Source of the DNA: an uncultured Faecalicatena sp. | GTDB taxonomy: Bacteria > Bacillota > Clostridia > Lachnospirales > Lachnospiraceae | Direction: 5' to 3' | DNA: 64,000 nt | Assembly (NCBI GenBank): GCA_948468385.1 | Contig: CAOKHZ010000007.1 | Span: 92,127 to 156,126, forward strand | Part shown: in pieces, positions 37,931 through 46,328 of the stretch | Position numbering within the stretch: the first letter of the stretch is position 1 | How the letters are laid out: the number at the start of each line of letters is the position of its first letter | Notes under the pieces: generated by a model | The model's database searches: none | What the model saw: the letters and a program-made list of their open reading frames with translations, nothing else | Told to the model about the DNA's origin: nothing | Position numbers and translations under genes: made by a program

Positions 37931-38857
37931 ATGGGATTGTTTCATTGTCCAGTTGGCGCCGTGATGAAAGGAGACGAGGAATGTATCAATTGTGAACTTT
38001 GTAGTGCGAGCACTAAGGAAGAACGAATTCGTTCCACGCAAATCATACGGGAATGGTTGCAAGAGACAGAGAAGGAACGGAACAAGAATATTACAATTTT
38101 TAAAATTGCGATTTGTGGAAAAGGAGGGAGTGGAAAAAGCACGTTGACCGCGTTGTTAGCGGGTGCTTTGGAACAACTGGGATATGCCACGTTCATTATC
38201 GACTCGGATTCTTCGAATGGAGGATTGTGGAAAAAGTTAGGAATGGATGGACCTCCGAAGCCGTTGAGTCAAATAGACGAGAAAGGAGTGGATGGGGATT
38301 GGTTCAATCGTTCTCCCATGATATCCACGAATTTCGTGGAACCTTATGTAAAAAATCAAGGATTGAAAAGTCTGGTTTCTATTGGAAAAATTGAAGATCC
38401 TCTGGAAGGGGATGCCAGGGAGATGGGAGATTACGCGAAGGAAATCATTCGCCACATGGTGCCGTTGGACAAGGAAATTATTCTCGTTGATCAGGAGGCT
38501 GGGGTGGAAAGCTTCGGCAGGGGGATTGAGATTTTGTGTGATACCGTTCTGATACCCGTGGAACCTTCTGACGAATCGATGGAATTGGCCGGGAAGATTA
38601 AGTATATGGCAGGAGGACTGGGAATATGCCGTGTTCGCGCTGTCCTTAACAAGGTGGAGGACGAGGAGCAGGAGGAATATTTGCAAGAGGCTCTTTCACA
38701 GATGGACGTTCGTTTTTTAGGAACTTTGTCAAATCAAAAAGAGGTACGTTTGCGAAACATGAGGGGGCAGGGCTTTTCCTCGGAATTTTGTTATGAAACG
38801 GCAGGCACATTGGCACGCATGATGCTGGACGAAGCCCAGATGAAATATAAAAAGTGA
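37931..38857 (+). CDS. CooC/MinD-like P-loop ATPase with N-terminal cysteine motif
   Basis: 308 aa. Residues 1-30 carry cysteines (FHCPVG, then CINCELC) that could bind an Fe-S cluster. The deviant Walker A is GKGGSGKSTLTALLAG (about residue 62), typical of the CooC/ArsA/MinD group, followed by a DSDSSNGGLW segment and a Walker B-like VDQEAGVESFGRG. CooC proteins load metals or activate metalloenzymes using ATP. The ATG lies 7 bp after GGGAGGAAGG. It is followed 50 bp later by a cysteine-rich ferredoxin gene, so the two are likely partners in electron transfer or cluster activation. No corrinoid protein or CO dehydrogenase is nearby. Confidence 0.8.
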   Translation: MGLFHCPVGAVMKGDEECINCELCSASTKEERIRSTQIIREWLQETEKERNKNITIFKIAICGKGGSGKSTLTALLAGALEQLGYATFIIDSDSSNGGLWKKLGMDGPPKPLSQIDEKGVDGDWFNRSPMISTNFVEPYVKNQGLKSLVSIGKIEDPLEGDAREMGDYAKEIIRHMVPLDKEIILVDQEAGVESFGRGIEILCDTVLIPVEPSDESMELAGKIKYMAGGLGICRVRAVLNKVEDEEQEEYLQEALSQMDVRFLGTLSNQKEVRLRNMRGQGFSSEFCYETAGTLARMMLDEAQMKYKK

Positions 38858-38906
38858 CCCGCATCATAGACATATGAGGGCAATTACAAAAGAGAGGAGG
38901 AAATTT

Positions 38907-40052
38907 ATGAACGAAGAAAAGCAGAGAAAAGCGGTTGAAGAAATCGTAGGAAGCTTGTCGCCGGAGCCGGAGGAAGTTTATCAAGAGGCGGCGCACAAAA
39001 TTTTTGACAGAATGACGATGAACCGTTTTGTCACACCGTACTTGTTGCGGGAATTGTTCACGCCACTGGAGATGAAAATGGTGCTGGAGATGCCGGCCAC
39101 GGGCGAAGAATTAGCGGAAAAATTTGGAATGGAGACGGAAAAGACGAAAGAGATGCTGAATTGGCTGGTAAGTTTGGGACGCATCATCAGTTCCAGAAGG
39201 CCGCCGTTTACTTATAGTCCTCATATGAATGCCATTGCGTTTCGGGATAGCATTGGCGTGGGCCTGAATGCCAACAAGATGGATTGGATGCCGCATATAA
39301 AGGCAATTCGACTGATGTGTTTGTGGGTGAAAATGGAGTATAACGAGGAGCTTGCCAAGGTCGTAAGGCATGAAATGCGCGTCATCCCAAAATATGAGTC
39401 CGTCAAAAACGTCCCGGGAGTAATGTTTTGTGAGAACATGAAGGAGATCGTGGAAAACGCGGTTCGTGAAAGACAGTTTGTAGCAGCTCGCTGCGTCTGT
39501 CGTAGCTATGCGTCTTACACGGCAGAGGGAAAGGATAATCCAGAGCATTGTAATTGTCTTCAAGAACATGGGGCAAAGGACGGTCATTGCTTTTCCGTTA
39601 GCCGTCAGGCAGAATATTTCGCCACCCAGAGAGGGGCGTATTGTCCTGACGAGGAGGCGGCATGGAAATTGTTTGCGGAGGCTGAAGAATCAACCGCAAT
39701 TTATACCACGCCGAATACCAGGGATACCACGTTTATTTGCTCTTGTTGCGCGGATTGTTGCGGACTTTCAGAGTATGAGGAGCAAGGGTTCGAAGTGCGA
39801 AAACCGAGTCGGTTCAGGCCGAAAGTGAGACTGGAACGTTGCGTGGGCTGCAAATTGTGTGAAAAGCGTTGTGCGTATGAGGCCGTTCAAGTCGTTGACG
39901 GAAAGGCCGTCGTAACGAAGGAAAAATGCCTGGGATGCGGGAATTGCGTCGTTACCTGCAAGGCAAAGGCGTTAAAAATGGAAATCGTTCAGCCGCCGGA
40001 ATGGGTGCCGGACACGCCTTACGTGGAGGGATGGTATTTGCCAGAAAATTAA
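38907..40052 (+). CDS. HTH-type 4Fe-4S ferredoxin protein with CxCCxxCC motif
   Basis: 381 aa from ATG 38907 (GAGGAGG upstream). The N-terminal 100 residues look like a winged helix (TGEELAEKFGMETEKTKEML). The middle contains scattered cysteine motifs: ARCVCRSYAS, HCNCLQ, and ICSCCADCCGL. The C-terminus has two ferredoxin motifs, CVGCKLCEKRC and CLGCGNCVVTC, for two 4Fe-4S clusters. I recall similar ferredoxins in anaerobes beside flavoproteins and demethylases. Here it pairs with the CooC-like ATPase. The partner oxidoreductase is not in the window, so the role remains unknown. Confidence 0.8.
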   Translation: MNEEKQRKAVEEIVGSLSPEPEEVYQEAAHKIFDRMTMNRFVTPYLLRELFTPLEMKMVLEMPATGEELAEKFGMETEKTKEMLNWLVSLGRIISSRRPPFTYSPHMNAIAFRDSIGVGLNANKMDWMPHIKAIRLMCLWVKMEYNEELAKVVRHEMRVIPKYESVKNVPGVMFCENMKEIVENAVRERQFVAARCVCRSYASYTAEGKDNPEHCNCLQEHGAKDGHCFSVSRQAEYFATQRGAYCPDEEAAWKLFAEAEESTAIYTTPNTRDTTFICSCCADCCGLSEYEEQGFEVRKPSRFRPKVRLERCVGCKLCEKRCAYEAVQVVDGKAVVTKEKCLGCGNCVVTCKAKALKMEIVQPPEWVPDTPYVEGWYLPEN

Positions 40053-40110
40053 TCTATGTAGATGATTGGCAAAAGTATTCGTGAAATAGTAACCAGGTCT
40101 GATGTCGGGG

Positions 40111-40138
40111 TCAAAAGGCATTTTGATCTTGGTATAAT
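40111..40138 (+). promoter_or_regulatory. Possible promoter and palindrome before the MFS gene
   Basis: TATAAT at 40133-40138 with only a weak -35. Just upstream, TCAAAAGGCATTTTGA (40111-40126) is a palindrome that could bind a regulator. Placement 73 bp before the transporter suggests the sugar genes start transcription here. Confidence 0.4.
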
Positions 40139-40210
40139 CAAGGATTTAAGTAGTCAGAGCAGTATTCGGAATATTAGGAAATACGAATTCACAAAAGGAA
40201 GGAGAAAAGT

Positions 40211-41593
40211 ATGAGTCAGACAACACAACAAAAAAGAGAAAAAAATCAAGCGGAGTTAGCAAAATGGAAAGAGAAAGCTTCTAAGCCCACGCCGGCTAAT
40301 TATTTAATCATATTGGTCGTCATTGTGGCATTGGTCTACATCGTGGACGAGTTGACATCAAACATTACCAGCACGGTGCAGTCATCGGTAGTGAATGATT
40401 TCTTTGTAAGCCAGGGGGTGGACTTCAATACCGGACTTTCCAACATGTCCCTGATGATGATGCCAGCCTATGTATTTTATTTTATCCTGCCGTTTTATAA
40501 ATCTTTGGCAGACAAGCTGGGAAGAAAATTGTTCTTGGTCTTGAACACGCTTGGCATGGCGCTCGGCATGTTCACGATATGGGTTTCCCCCAATATTTAT
40601 ACGTATATTTTGGGATGTTTGATTATTCGCTTCTTTATCCCGAACGACATGCAGGTCATGTATATCATGGAAGCCGCTCCGGAAAAACACCGTGCAAAAT
40701 TGTGCTCGATTACCAAGGCATTTGGATATGTGGGAGTGAGCTGTATTCCGCTTTTGCGCCTGGTCATGATGGACAATGATCCGACGAGGTGGCGTGAAAT
40801 TTTTATCATTCCGGTTATCATGGGAGTAGTGGTAAGTATATTATGTGCGATTTTGGTAAAGGAGTCGCCGGTGTTCCTAAGCCAGAGAATCCATCATCTG
40901 GAAAAAGAGCTGACAGACGAAGGAGAAGCCGAGAGCAAGAAGAAAGCTCCCAAGGGCGGCGTGTTTAATGCCATCAAGTTCATTTTTACCCATAAGCAGT
41001 TGCGCTATATTGCCATTTGTGCGTTTATCTTTGCATGTTCCATCGCGGTGACGGGATTTTATGAGTCCATCATGACCACCGGTGGAATGGACACGGCTTC
41101 CGTGACGCAGGCATTGTTTATTTTCCCGTTGATGAACGCGTTGTTTACCCTGATTGGGGGATTTTTGACCGACCGTTTGGGAAGAAAGCGTTCTTTGGCG
41201 ACATTGGCGGTCATTAGCATGGTCATGTTGGGAATGTTCATCATGTCGGCCGGAATGGGCTGGAATCCGTATATCGTGGGTGGCTGCTATGGTATTTTCG
41301 TGGGATGCTTCTGGAGCGTCAGCGACTTGTTGTTCCTGATTTTCCCGGGAGAATCCACGCCGACCGAACTGCGGGCTTCCGTTTTGGGAACGTTGTCCCT
41401 GATTTTGTTTGCAGGAACGATTCTTTCGACGTTGCTTATTTCCGTAGCAATGCGTTTTGTTTCCTCCATTGGCATGCTGTGTCTGGTGGTGTGCATTCCG
41501 TTCATGTTGCTGAGTCTTTTGTTGGTAATGTTCAAGGTGCATGAAACCAAGGGCGTTGACATGGAGAAAATTACCGGGGAAGAGTGGGAGTAG
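40211..41593 (+). CDS. Major facilitator superfamily transporter
   Basis: 460 aa with about 12 hydrophobic segments. The MFS motif DKLGRKLF occurs between helices 2 and 3, and the repeat DRLGRKRSL between helices 8 and 9, as in sugar:H+ symporters. A long charged N-terminus and a central cytoplasmic loop (HHLEKELTDEGEAESKKK) are visible. It is the first gene of the sugar locus, so the likely cargo is the glycoside or sugar handled downstream. The ATG follows AAGGAAGGAG. Confidence 0.88.
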   Translation: MSQTTQQKREKNQAELAKWKEKASKPTPANYLIILVVIVALVYIVDELTSNITSTVQSSVVNDFFVSQGVDFNTGLSNMSLMMMPAYVFYFILPFYKSLADKLGRKLFLVLNTLGMALGMFTIWVSPNIYTYILGCLIIRFFIPNDMQVMYIMEAAPEKHRAKLCSITKAFGYVGVSCIPLLRLVMMDNDPTRWREIFIIPVIMGVVVSILCAILVKESPVFLSQRIHHLEKELTDEGEAESKKKAPKGGVFNAIKFIFTHKQLRYIAICAFIFACSIAVTGFYESIMTTGGMDTASVTQALFIFPLMNALFTLIGGFLTDRLGRKRSLATLAVISMVMLGMFIMSAGMGWNPYIVGGCYGIFVGCFWSVSDLLFLIFPGESTPTELRASVLGTLSLILFAGTILSTLLISVAMRFVSSIGMLCLVVCIPFMLLSLLLVMFKVHETKGVDMEKITGEEWE

Positions 41594-41647
41594 GTTACTA
41601 TGCAGGCTCTGTGGGCGTGCATAATAACGAATTAAGAGGAAATGGTC

Positions 41648-43711
41648 ATGGAAAATAAACAAGCTTTGCAAGCATTGCTTGCGGCTCTACATAAGGAACC
41701 TCCGTCTGTTTTGACGGAGGTTCAGACAAAAAAGGCGAAAATTGCGATATTGGATAATGGATTGTTCGCTTATTCTCTAAAGGGAGAACAAATATGCAAA
41801 GGTTATGCGACGGCAAAGACATTGGACGGAAGGGAAATCGACACACGCCGTGCCGAGTTGATTTCGAAAGAAGTGGTTTCCGATGAAATGGATTGTATTT
41901 GTGTCAGATTGTTGTATCAGGAGGGGCGATTGCAGCTTCGCCAGGAATTGGCCGTTTATGAAAATGGTGCCGCGACATCGCAAATTTTTCTGCACGATGA
42001 AAAGGAATTGACGAATACTCGCTATTTGGTGCCGTTTGCCACCCCTTATCCAGATAAAGAAGGGAAAGAGTTGTTTTTATCACTGGATCAGAAAATGTTG
42101 CTTGTCCCTTATGACAATGACATGTGGTCGCGCTATGAGTCGGCGGTTCCGGCTTGTGGTAGGAAAAGTTATGACGTGACGGCCATTTATGATGAAAATA
42201 GCCTGGAAGGACTCGTCGTTGGCGCATTGGAGTTTGAAGTGTGGAAAAACGCGATACAATGGGTGGCACATGACGCCCGCAGCTTCATCGCATATTGCGG
42301 GGTGGCAGATGTGGGGACGCATGATTGTTGTTTGCATGCCCCGGTGTCGGGGGAATGGGTCGCGTCGGCGCCCTTCGTATTTTTCTGGTCGGAGGATATT
42401 CGTGTCGGAATGGAAAAATATGGGGACATGTGCGCGTCGTTAATGCCGGCCAGGGCATGGAAAAAAAGAAAGGTGCCGTTTGGCTGGAATAGTTATTCGG
42501 CGTTGGGCCTGGGGCTTAAGCTGTCACATTGGCAGGAGGCGGGAGACTTCATGAAGGAAGAGCTGCCAGATTATTGCGACGAAGACGGAGTGACCTATGT
42601 CAATCTGGATGGGGCGTTTGGGCTGGATTCAAGGGAAATTAAGCGTACAATTGAAAATCTTCATGCCAGGGGGCAGAAGGCGGGATGGTATGCGAATCCT
42701 TGTAATTGGTTTCCGGCGGGAGGCGACATGCCGGTGAATTTGGTCGTGGGAGCCGGCGAGGCGGTGTCGGAGGAAATTCTGGATGTAGATGGAAATATCG
42801 GGGATTTATTTTTAAAGGATCATCAAGGGAACGTGATGCCGGCGGCGGATGGAACGGTTCCTTTGGACGTGACACACCCCATGTGGGAGAAGATGGCTCG
42901 CGCGACGATTCGCAGGTTAGTCGCTCTTGGAGTGGACTATTTGAAATTGGACTTTTTGTCACATGGTTCTGTCGAGGGGGCGCATTATCAAAAGGAATAT
43001 ACCGGGCGAATGGCCTTGAATTTGGCGTATCGTATTTTGTCGGAGGAAATTGACGCGGCAGGGAGGGAGATCTTTGTCAGTTTGTCCATCGCGCCGTTGT
43101 TCCCCTATTTTCTGGGAAATGCCAGACGCAGTTGTTGTGATACGTTCGGCCATCACGAGGATGTGCGCTATGTGTTGAACGCGTTGAATTTTGCATGGTG
43201 GACGAATGGAAAGATTTATCAGTATAACGACCCTGACCATGTGCCGTTGTATTTATCCGTGATAGATGGGCGGGGCGCAACCACGGAGGCGGAAGCCCGG
43301 TCAAGGTATTATGCCAGCGCAATTTCCGGCACGGTGATGATGTTGTCGGACAATTATGGCCCAGAAGGGGACGCGGAAGTGATTCGCATGTCCCAGGAGA
43401 GGACGAAGCAGTTTGCCAACGACTCCAAGGTGAATGCCATTGCCCGTTTGGGGAAGGCGTTCGTCCCGGTCGAACTCAAGGATGGTACCACGCCTTTCTA
43501 CACGCTGTCCCATGAGGGCAAGCATTATGCGGCGATTTTTAACTTTTCAGGGGAAAGGCAAACGTTGTCGTTTAGGGCAGAACGTGGAAGATTGCCGGTA
43601 AAAGGCTCGTTTTGTGACATTCACGGAGGTGAGAAAACGGTATATGACGGGGTGATTTCCGTCACGTTGGAGGGATTTGACGCGGTACTTTTAGAAATCG
43701 AGGCAAAATAA
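41648..43711 (+). CDS. Clan GH-D glycoside hydrolase (alpha-galactosidase-like)
   Basis: 687 aa from ATG 41648 (AAGAGGA 7 bp upstream). The first 270 residues form a beta-rich domain. The barrel begins PFGWNSYSALG, with YVNLDGAFG and GWYANPCNW on further strands. The probable nucleophile is Asp435 in YLKLDFL; the acid/base is probably Asp498 in RRSCCDTFG, about 63 residues on, as in GH27/GH36 enzymes. There is no signal peptide, so it acts in the cytoplasm on imported oligosaccharide or glycoside. Exact family and linkage are not clear from reading. Confidence 0.8.
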   Translation: MENKQALQALLAALHKEPPSVLTEVQTKKAKIAILDNGLFAYSLKGEQICKGYATAKTLDGREIDTRRAELISKEVVSDEMDCICVRLLYQEGRLQLRQELAVYENGAATSQIFLHDEKELTNTRYLVPFATPYPDKEGKELFLSLDQKMLLVPYDNDMWSRYESAVPACGRKSYDVTAIYDENSLEGLVVGALEFEVWKNAIQWVAHDARSFIAYCGVADVGTHDCCLHAPVSGEWVASAPFVFFWSEDIRVGMEKYGDMCASLMPARAWKKRKVPFGWNSYSALGLGLKLSHWQEAGDFMKEELPDYCDEDGVTYVNLDGAFGLDSREIKRTIENLHARGQKAGWYANPCNWFPAGGDMPVNLVVGAGEAVSEEILDVDGNIGDLFLKDHQGNVMPAADGTVPLDVTHPMWEKMARATIRRLVALGVDYLKLDFLSHGSVEGAHYQKEYTGRMALNLAYRILSEEIDAAGREIFVSLSIAPLFPYFLGNARRSCCDTFGHHEDVRYVLNALNFAWWTNGKIYQYNDPDHVPLYLSVIDGRGATTEAEARSRYYASAISGTVMMLSDNYGPEGDAEVIRMSQERTKQFANDSKVNAIARLGKAFVPVELKDGTTPFYTLSHEGKHYAAIFNFSGERQTLSFRAERGRLPVKGSFCDIHGGEKTVYDGVISVTLEGFDAVLLEIEAK

Positions 43712-43796
43712 GAGGAGAGCTTTGAGCAGTCGGGGGCGAAAAGACCTTGCTAAAGGACGAAGTATTTAACAAGCTCATAGTAAAGGGAGGTTTATG

Positions 43797-44297
43797 ATGC
43801 GAGAAGTTAAAGTAAAGGAATTGACACTGGAAAATTTTAAGCCGTTTGGATCATTTTCTCAAATGGTGAATCCGTCGGCCAGGGGAAATGGAATCGGCGG
43901 GATGGCATTTCATGCGGACATGGAGGTTTTGGAACTGGGAAACGCCCATGCGGCGGCATTTTCCACGACCCGGGTTACGAATCAGTTAAAGCCGGTGATT
44001 CTGGCGTTGGAAAATCATTCTCACTGTGGGGAGGGCATCATGTCCCTGGACAATGACATGTTGGTGTATTTTGCACCGGCGGGAGCAGATTTGGCTCATG
44101 CCATCGAAGAACTCTGCGCGTTTCAGGTACCGGCGGGCGTGATGCTGACCATTCGTCCCGGAGTGTGGCACTGCATGCCGTTTACGGTGGACACGGACGT
44201 GGTTAACGTGTTGAACGTGCTGCCGGAACGAACCTATGCCAATGACTGCGAAATGCACATATTGAAGGAAGAAGAGCGTGTGGCGATTATTAAATAG
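43797..44297 (+). CDS. AllA-like cupin (ureidoglycolate lyase superfamily)
   Basis: 166 aa. ATG 43797 is 6 bp after GGGAGG; an ATG 3 bp earlier is too close. The pattern LTLENFKPFGSF at the start and VPAGVMLTIRPGVWHCMPF near the end matches the AllA-type cupin, with a His in the RPGVWH motif. AllA itself splits ureidoglycolate, but there are no purine genes here. In a sugar locus it more likely handles a sugar derivative, for example an anomer or lactone step; that is inference. It is 85 bp behind the glycosidase. Confidence 0.65.
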   Translation: MREVKVKELTLENFKPFGSFSQMVNPSARGNGIGGMAFHADMEVLELGNAHAAAFSTTRVTNQLKPVILALENHSHCGEGIMSLDNDMLVYFAPAGADLAHAIEELCAFQVPAGVMLTIRPGVWHCMPFTVDTDVVNVLNVLPERTYANDCEMHILKEEERVAIIK

Positions 44298-44346
44298 GGA
44301 AACTCCGCACGACTGGGCTTAAAGCCGAGGAAGGAGGAAGAGTTTT

Positions 44347-45192
44347 ATGGCATTGGAAAAGGTAAGGGATTTGCTTTGCGCCGCGCAGAAGGCCAATACG
44401 TCGGTAATTGCCTTTGACGCGTGTGATTATAATACGATTTATGCTTGTATCAAGGGAGCGGAGGCAGCCAGACGGCCGGTCATCGTGATGCTATATCCGA
44501 CGATGCGAAGTGTGTTTTCCTTCGGGGCGTTCGCGGCCACGGTGAAGGATTTGGCGAGGGAAGCGTCAGTTCCCGTAGGGCTGCATTTGGATCATTGCAG
44601 CGATTTGTCCACGATTGTCGAGGCCATTCGTGACGGATTTACTTCCGTAATGGCAGATGGTTCTGCAATGCCATTGGAGGAAAATATCGCGTTTACCAAG
44701 TCCGTGGTGGACATTGCTAAAATATTTGACGTGGACGTGGAAGGCGAAATCGGCCATGTGGGGCAAGTGGCGGGCGGCTTTGATTATCAAAATGCCGACA
44801 CGTTTACCAAGCCTGACGAAGCGGCCGTTTTTGCCGAGAGAACGGGGGTGGCTTCCATGGCGGTGGCGTTTGGAAGCTGTCATGGGATGTACAAGGCCAC
44901 GCCGAATCTGGATTTGGAGCGGCTTGTGGAGATTGACAAGGCGGTGGACGTGCCGCTGGTGCTGCATGGTGGTTCCGGGATTCCAAAGGAACAGCTTCAT
45001 AAGGCATTTTGCATGGGAATCAATAAATTTAACGTGGGGACGGAATTTTTCTTATTGAATACGAAGCTTTGCAAAGAGGCTTACACGTCGGAAGAATTGC
45101 TGAAAAATCCATTCGCGGGAATCATGTTTATTCGTAAGGGATTGACGGAATATATTGCGAAGAAGCTGGAATTGTGCGAGATGAAAGTATGA
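44347..45192 (+). CDS. Class II (zinc) ketose-bisphosphate aldolase
   Basis: 281 aa. Zinc ligands are visible: His83 in LHLDHCSD (with catalytic Asp82), Glu134 in VEGEIGHVG, His179 in GSCHGMY and His207 in LHGGSG. The phosphate-binding loop NKFNVGTEFF follows. These enzymes cleave ketose 1,6-bisphosphates, or related ketose phosphates, to dihydroxyacetone phosphate and an aldehyde. It lies next to a PfkB kinase and an isomerase, which should supply its phosphorylated ketose. ATG is 6 bp after GGAGGAAGAG-type sequence. Confidence 0.9.
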   Translation: MALEKVRDLLCAAQKANTSVIAFDACDYNTIYACIKGAEAARRPVIVMLYPTMRSVFSFGAFAATVKDLAREASVPVGLHLDHCSDLSTIVEAIRDGFTSVMADGSAMPLEENIAFTKSVVDIAKIFDVDVEGEIGHVGQVAGGFDYQNADTFTKPDEAAVFAERTGVASMAVAFGSCHGMYKATPNLDLERLVEIDKAVDVPLVLHGGSGIPKEQLHKAFCMGINKFNVGTEFFLLNTKLCKEAYTSEELLKNPFAGIMFIRKGLTEYIAKKLELCEMKV

Positions 45193-45203
45193 GGTGAATG
45201 GAA

Positions 45204-46325
45204 ATGGAGAAGACATTTGACGTAATCGGGGTGGAGGATTTGATTATGGATTTTGCGCTCCAGATTAACAAGATACCGAAAACGGACGGGATGTCCATGA
45301 TAAAGGATAGCTGCTGGGCGGGCGGTGGAAATGCGTCGTCGGCCATCGTGGCACTTTCCAGGCTGGGGGCAAAATGTGCCATGGTGGGAACGACCGGAAA
45401 CGACGCTTATGGGAATTTTTGTCTGGAAGACATGAAAAGAAACGGAGTGGATGTGTCCCATATCAAGCAAGTGGAAGGTGATACGACGCTGTGCATTTGT
45501 CTGGCGGAAACGGAGACGCAAGGGAGGAGCTTTCTTGGCAAATTGGGCGTGCAAGGAGTGATGACTTCCGAGGAAGTGGGGGAAGATTTCATTCGCGACT
45601 GCAAGGTCATCCACCTAAGTTGCATGCCGTCTCCGGCCCAGGTCGCTGCCACCTCGTTTGCCAAGAAACATGGCGTGGAAATATCCTTGGACGCGGGGGC
45701 TTTTTTTCCGGGGGCAAAAGAGCTGGCAGAGCAAGCGGACATTTTAATTATGTCGGAGAATTTTTATGGCGGATTGTTCGGCGAAGACAAAAACTATTGT
45801 GAAAATTGTAAAAAACTGGTGGAAAAGGGTGCGAAAATCGCGGTGGTGACGTTGGGAAAGAAAGGGTGCGCCGGCGCGGACAAGGACGCAAGTTTTGAAC
45901 TGGATTCTTTTTCCGGCGCGGAAATCGTGGACACGACCGGGGCAGGAGACGTGTTCCATGGGGGATTTTTGTATGCGTACTTGTATCGGTACAAAAAGGA
46001 TGGGTATACCTTGTCGGACGCAAAGCGTCCGCTTGCGCGAAGCGCGTCAGATGCGGGATGCCCGGATGGGTATACCTTAACGAATGCGAAGCATTCGCCT
46101 GCCCCGCAAGGGCATGTATTAAGGGGTGCCCTTGGGTATACCTTGAAGGATTGCGCGCGCTTTGCCAGTGCGGTTTCATACATTAATTGCACCACTCTGG
46201 GAGGAAGGCCCGGCATTCCCACGCTGGAGATGGTGGACACGTTTTTGGAGAATGGCGTCATTTTGGAAGGTGATATTGCGCAGAGGAAAGAGTTTTATCG
46301 GAATGGAATTTTTGAATGGAGGTAA
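45204..46325 (+). CDS. PfkB-family sugar kinase with in-frame repeat insertion
   Basis: 373 aa from ATG 45204 (GAGGTG 7 bp upstream). The N-terminal substrate part reads SCWAGGGNASSAIVALSRLG, and the catalytic motif DTTGAGDVFHGG (Asp of GAGD as base) is near residue 248. It phosphorylates a ketose or related sugar. Immediately after the catalytic helix, two 22-residue units encoded by 66-bp palindromic repeats are inserted (46002-46133). The native sequence resumes at GYTLKDCARFASAVSYI. Family members are about 310-330 aa, so the extra 44 residues explain the length. They lie between two helices near the active site; activity is not assured. Confidence 0.85.
   Translation: MEKTFDVIGVEDLIMDFALQINKIPKTDGMSMIKDSCWAGGGNASSAIVALSRLGAKCAMVGTTGNDAYGNFCLEDMKRNGVDVSHIKQVEGDTTLCICLAETETQGRSFLGKLGVQGVMTSEEVGEDFIRDCKVIHLSCMPSPAQVAATSFAKKHGVEISLDAGAFFPGAKELAEQADILIMSENFYGGLFGEDKNYCENCKKLVEKGAKIAVVTLGKKGCAGADKDASFELDSFSGAEIVDTTGAGDVFHGGFLYAYLYRYKKDGYTLSDAKRPLARSASDAGCPDGYTLTNAKHSPAPQGHVLRGALGYTLKDCARFASAVSYINCTTLGGRPGIPTLEMVDTFLENGVILEGDIAQRKEFYRNGIFEWR
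46002..46144 (+). repeat. Two 66-bp palindromic repeat units inside the kinase gene
   Basis: GGGTATACCTT occurs at 46002, 46068 and 46134, exactly 66 bp apart. Each unit contains small hairpins: GGACGC-aaa-GCGTCC and GCGC-gaa-GCGC in the first, GAATGC-gaa-GCATTC and GCCCC-gca-AGGGC in the second. Both arms of the first hairpin change together between units, which points to selection on structure. Confidence 0.9.
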
Positions 46326-46328
46326 ATT

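Noticed and set aside
40877-41671. A 264-codon antisense frame opposite the MFS gene, rich in His and Gln
   Set aside because: His/Gln richness is the expected complement of membrane-protein codons.
46002-46144. The 66-bp repeats considered as CRISPR or riboswitch
   Set aside because: There are no unique spacers, and the units lie within a coding frame in tandem.
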